In this document: piece by piece, positions 63,828-64,000 of the stretch | Numbering within the stretch: position 1 is the first letter of the stretch | Layout: each line of letters opens with the position of its first letter | NCBI RefSeq assembly: GCF_900104065.1 | Contig: NZ_FNLC01000003.1 | Coordinates: forward strand, 124,001-188,000 | Direction: 5' to 3' | Source: Natronobacterium texcoconense | GTDB taxonomy: Archaea > Halobacteriota > Halobacteria > Halobacteriales > Natrialbaceae | DNA length: 64,000 bases | Notes under the pieces: generated by a model | Database searches by the model: none | Seen by the model: the letters and a program-made list of their open reading frames with translations, nothing else | Told to the model about the DNA's origin: nothing | Position numbers and translations under genes: made by a program

Positions 63828-64000
63828 TCACGACCTGTCCATCGACGCCGGCATCGTCGGCACGAGCGGCGCACGGGAGGTGACGAGATAGGCCGACTTC
63901 CGGACGGCACCCTTGGAGTACTGGACGGTGCTCTTGTGGATCGGCGTCCGCTTGCCACGGATCTGGGTTCGTCCCTCGAGGATGGCATCGACGAGGTCGT
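63828..64000 (-). CDS. C-terminal end of an unidentified protein (partial)
   Basis: The frame enters from the right edge. It ends with DLVDAILEGRTQIRGKRTPI, then HKSTVQYSKGAVRKSAYLV and TSRAPLVPTMPASMDRS before a TGA. It is basic in part (RGKRTPIHKSTVQ). I do not recognise the family. It is transcribed in the same direction as the CoA-transferase, with a 286-bp spacer that holds AT-rich sequence at 63650-63750 and no other gene. Confidence 0.55.
   Translation of the reverse strand, partial: DLVDAILEGRTQIRGKRTPIHKSTVQYSKGAVRKSAYLVTSRAPLVPTMPASMDRS

Overview
The window is chromosomal DNA of an extremely halophilic archaeon (class Halobacteria, probably a Natrialba/Natrinema/Haloterrigena-type lineage). 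The evidence is the high GC content, strongly acidic predicted proteins, archaeal information-processing genes (PCNA, primase large subunit, NMD3, archaeal RecJ-like DHH protein, an Fe-S Rad3/XPD-type helicase), a paired TatC set whose second member is a double-length fusion, PGF-CTERM surface anchors, a zinc-containing ferredoxin, and many small protein families that I know only from haloarchaea. The genus is an inference.

Layout. 1-8.3 kb: a truncated MutS-related ATPase, a YIP1-like membrane protein, an amidase, a His-rich NicO-like metal transporter and several uncharacterised membrane proteins. 7.3-10.8 kb: divergent tatC1 and tatC2. 10.9-14.5 kb: a lipoprotein, an RHH regulator, rlmE, a toxin-antitoxin pair and an acidic protein. 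14.7-38.7 kb: a surface-proteolysis region with three secreted subtilases separated by housekeeping genes (pcn, priL, htpX, nmd3, a Trm5/Taw2-like methyltransferase). 38.9-52 kb: helicase, atypical tRNA-like gene, DUF families, cheC and cheD, PHP hydrolase, zinc ferredoxin, TrmB regulator, MFS transporter, asparaginase. 52-60 kb: heme biosynthesis genes hemB, hemL, hemC and hemD interleaved with an ammonium transporter fused to a P-II domain, a membrane protein and a truncated globin. 60-64 kb: a RecJ-like DHH protein, an acetyl-CoA hydrolase/transferase and the end of an unidentified gene.

The most interesting biology is the protease region. One subtilase (34396-37797) ends in a cohesin-like domain plus a two-loop dockerin but has no membrane anchor. 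The next gene (37887-38684) encodes a small secreted protein with a cohesin-like domain and a PGF-CTERM anchor. This looks like an archaeal cohesin-dockerin system that tethers a protease to the cell surface. A second pair has the same logic: a 2455-residue subtilase without an anchor (17319-24686), built from near-identical 603-bp and 492-bp repeats, is followed by a PGF-CTERM protein carrying CARDB-like domains (24758-26173) with a strong Shine-Dalgarno site. The third subtilase (14723-16015) is a simple Tat-exported halolysin-like enzyme, and both tatC genes lie a few kb away.

Other notable features are two inverted copies of an 86-bp palindromic element (30089-30174 and 44283-44368) whose differences include compensatory base-pair changes, a tRNA-like gene with an oversized anticodon loop (41321-41407), an alpha/beta hydrolase without its nucleophilic serine, and an Amt-PII fusion. 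No IS element, rRNA gene or CRISPR array was recognised.
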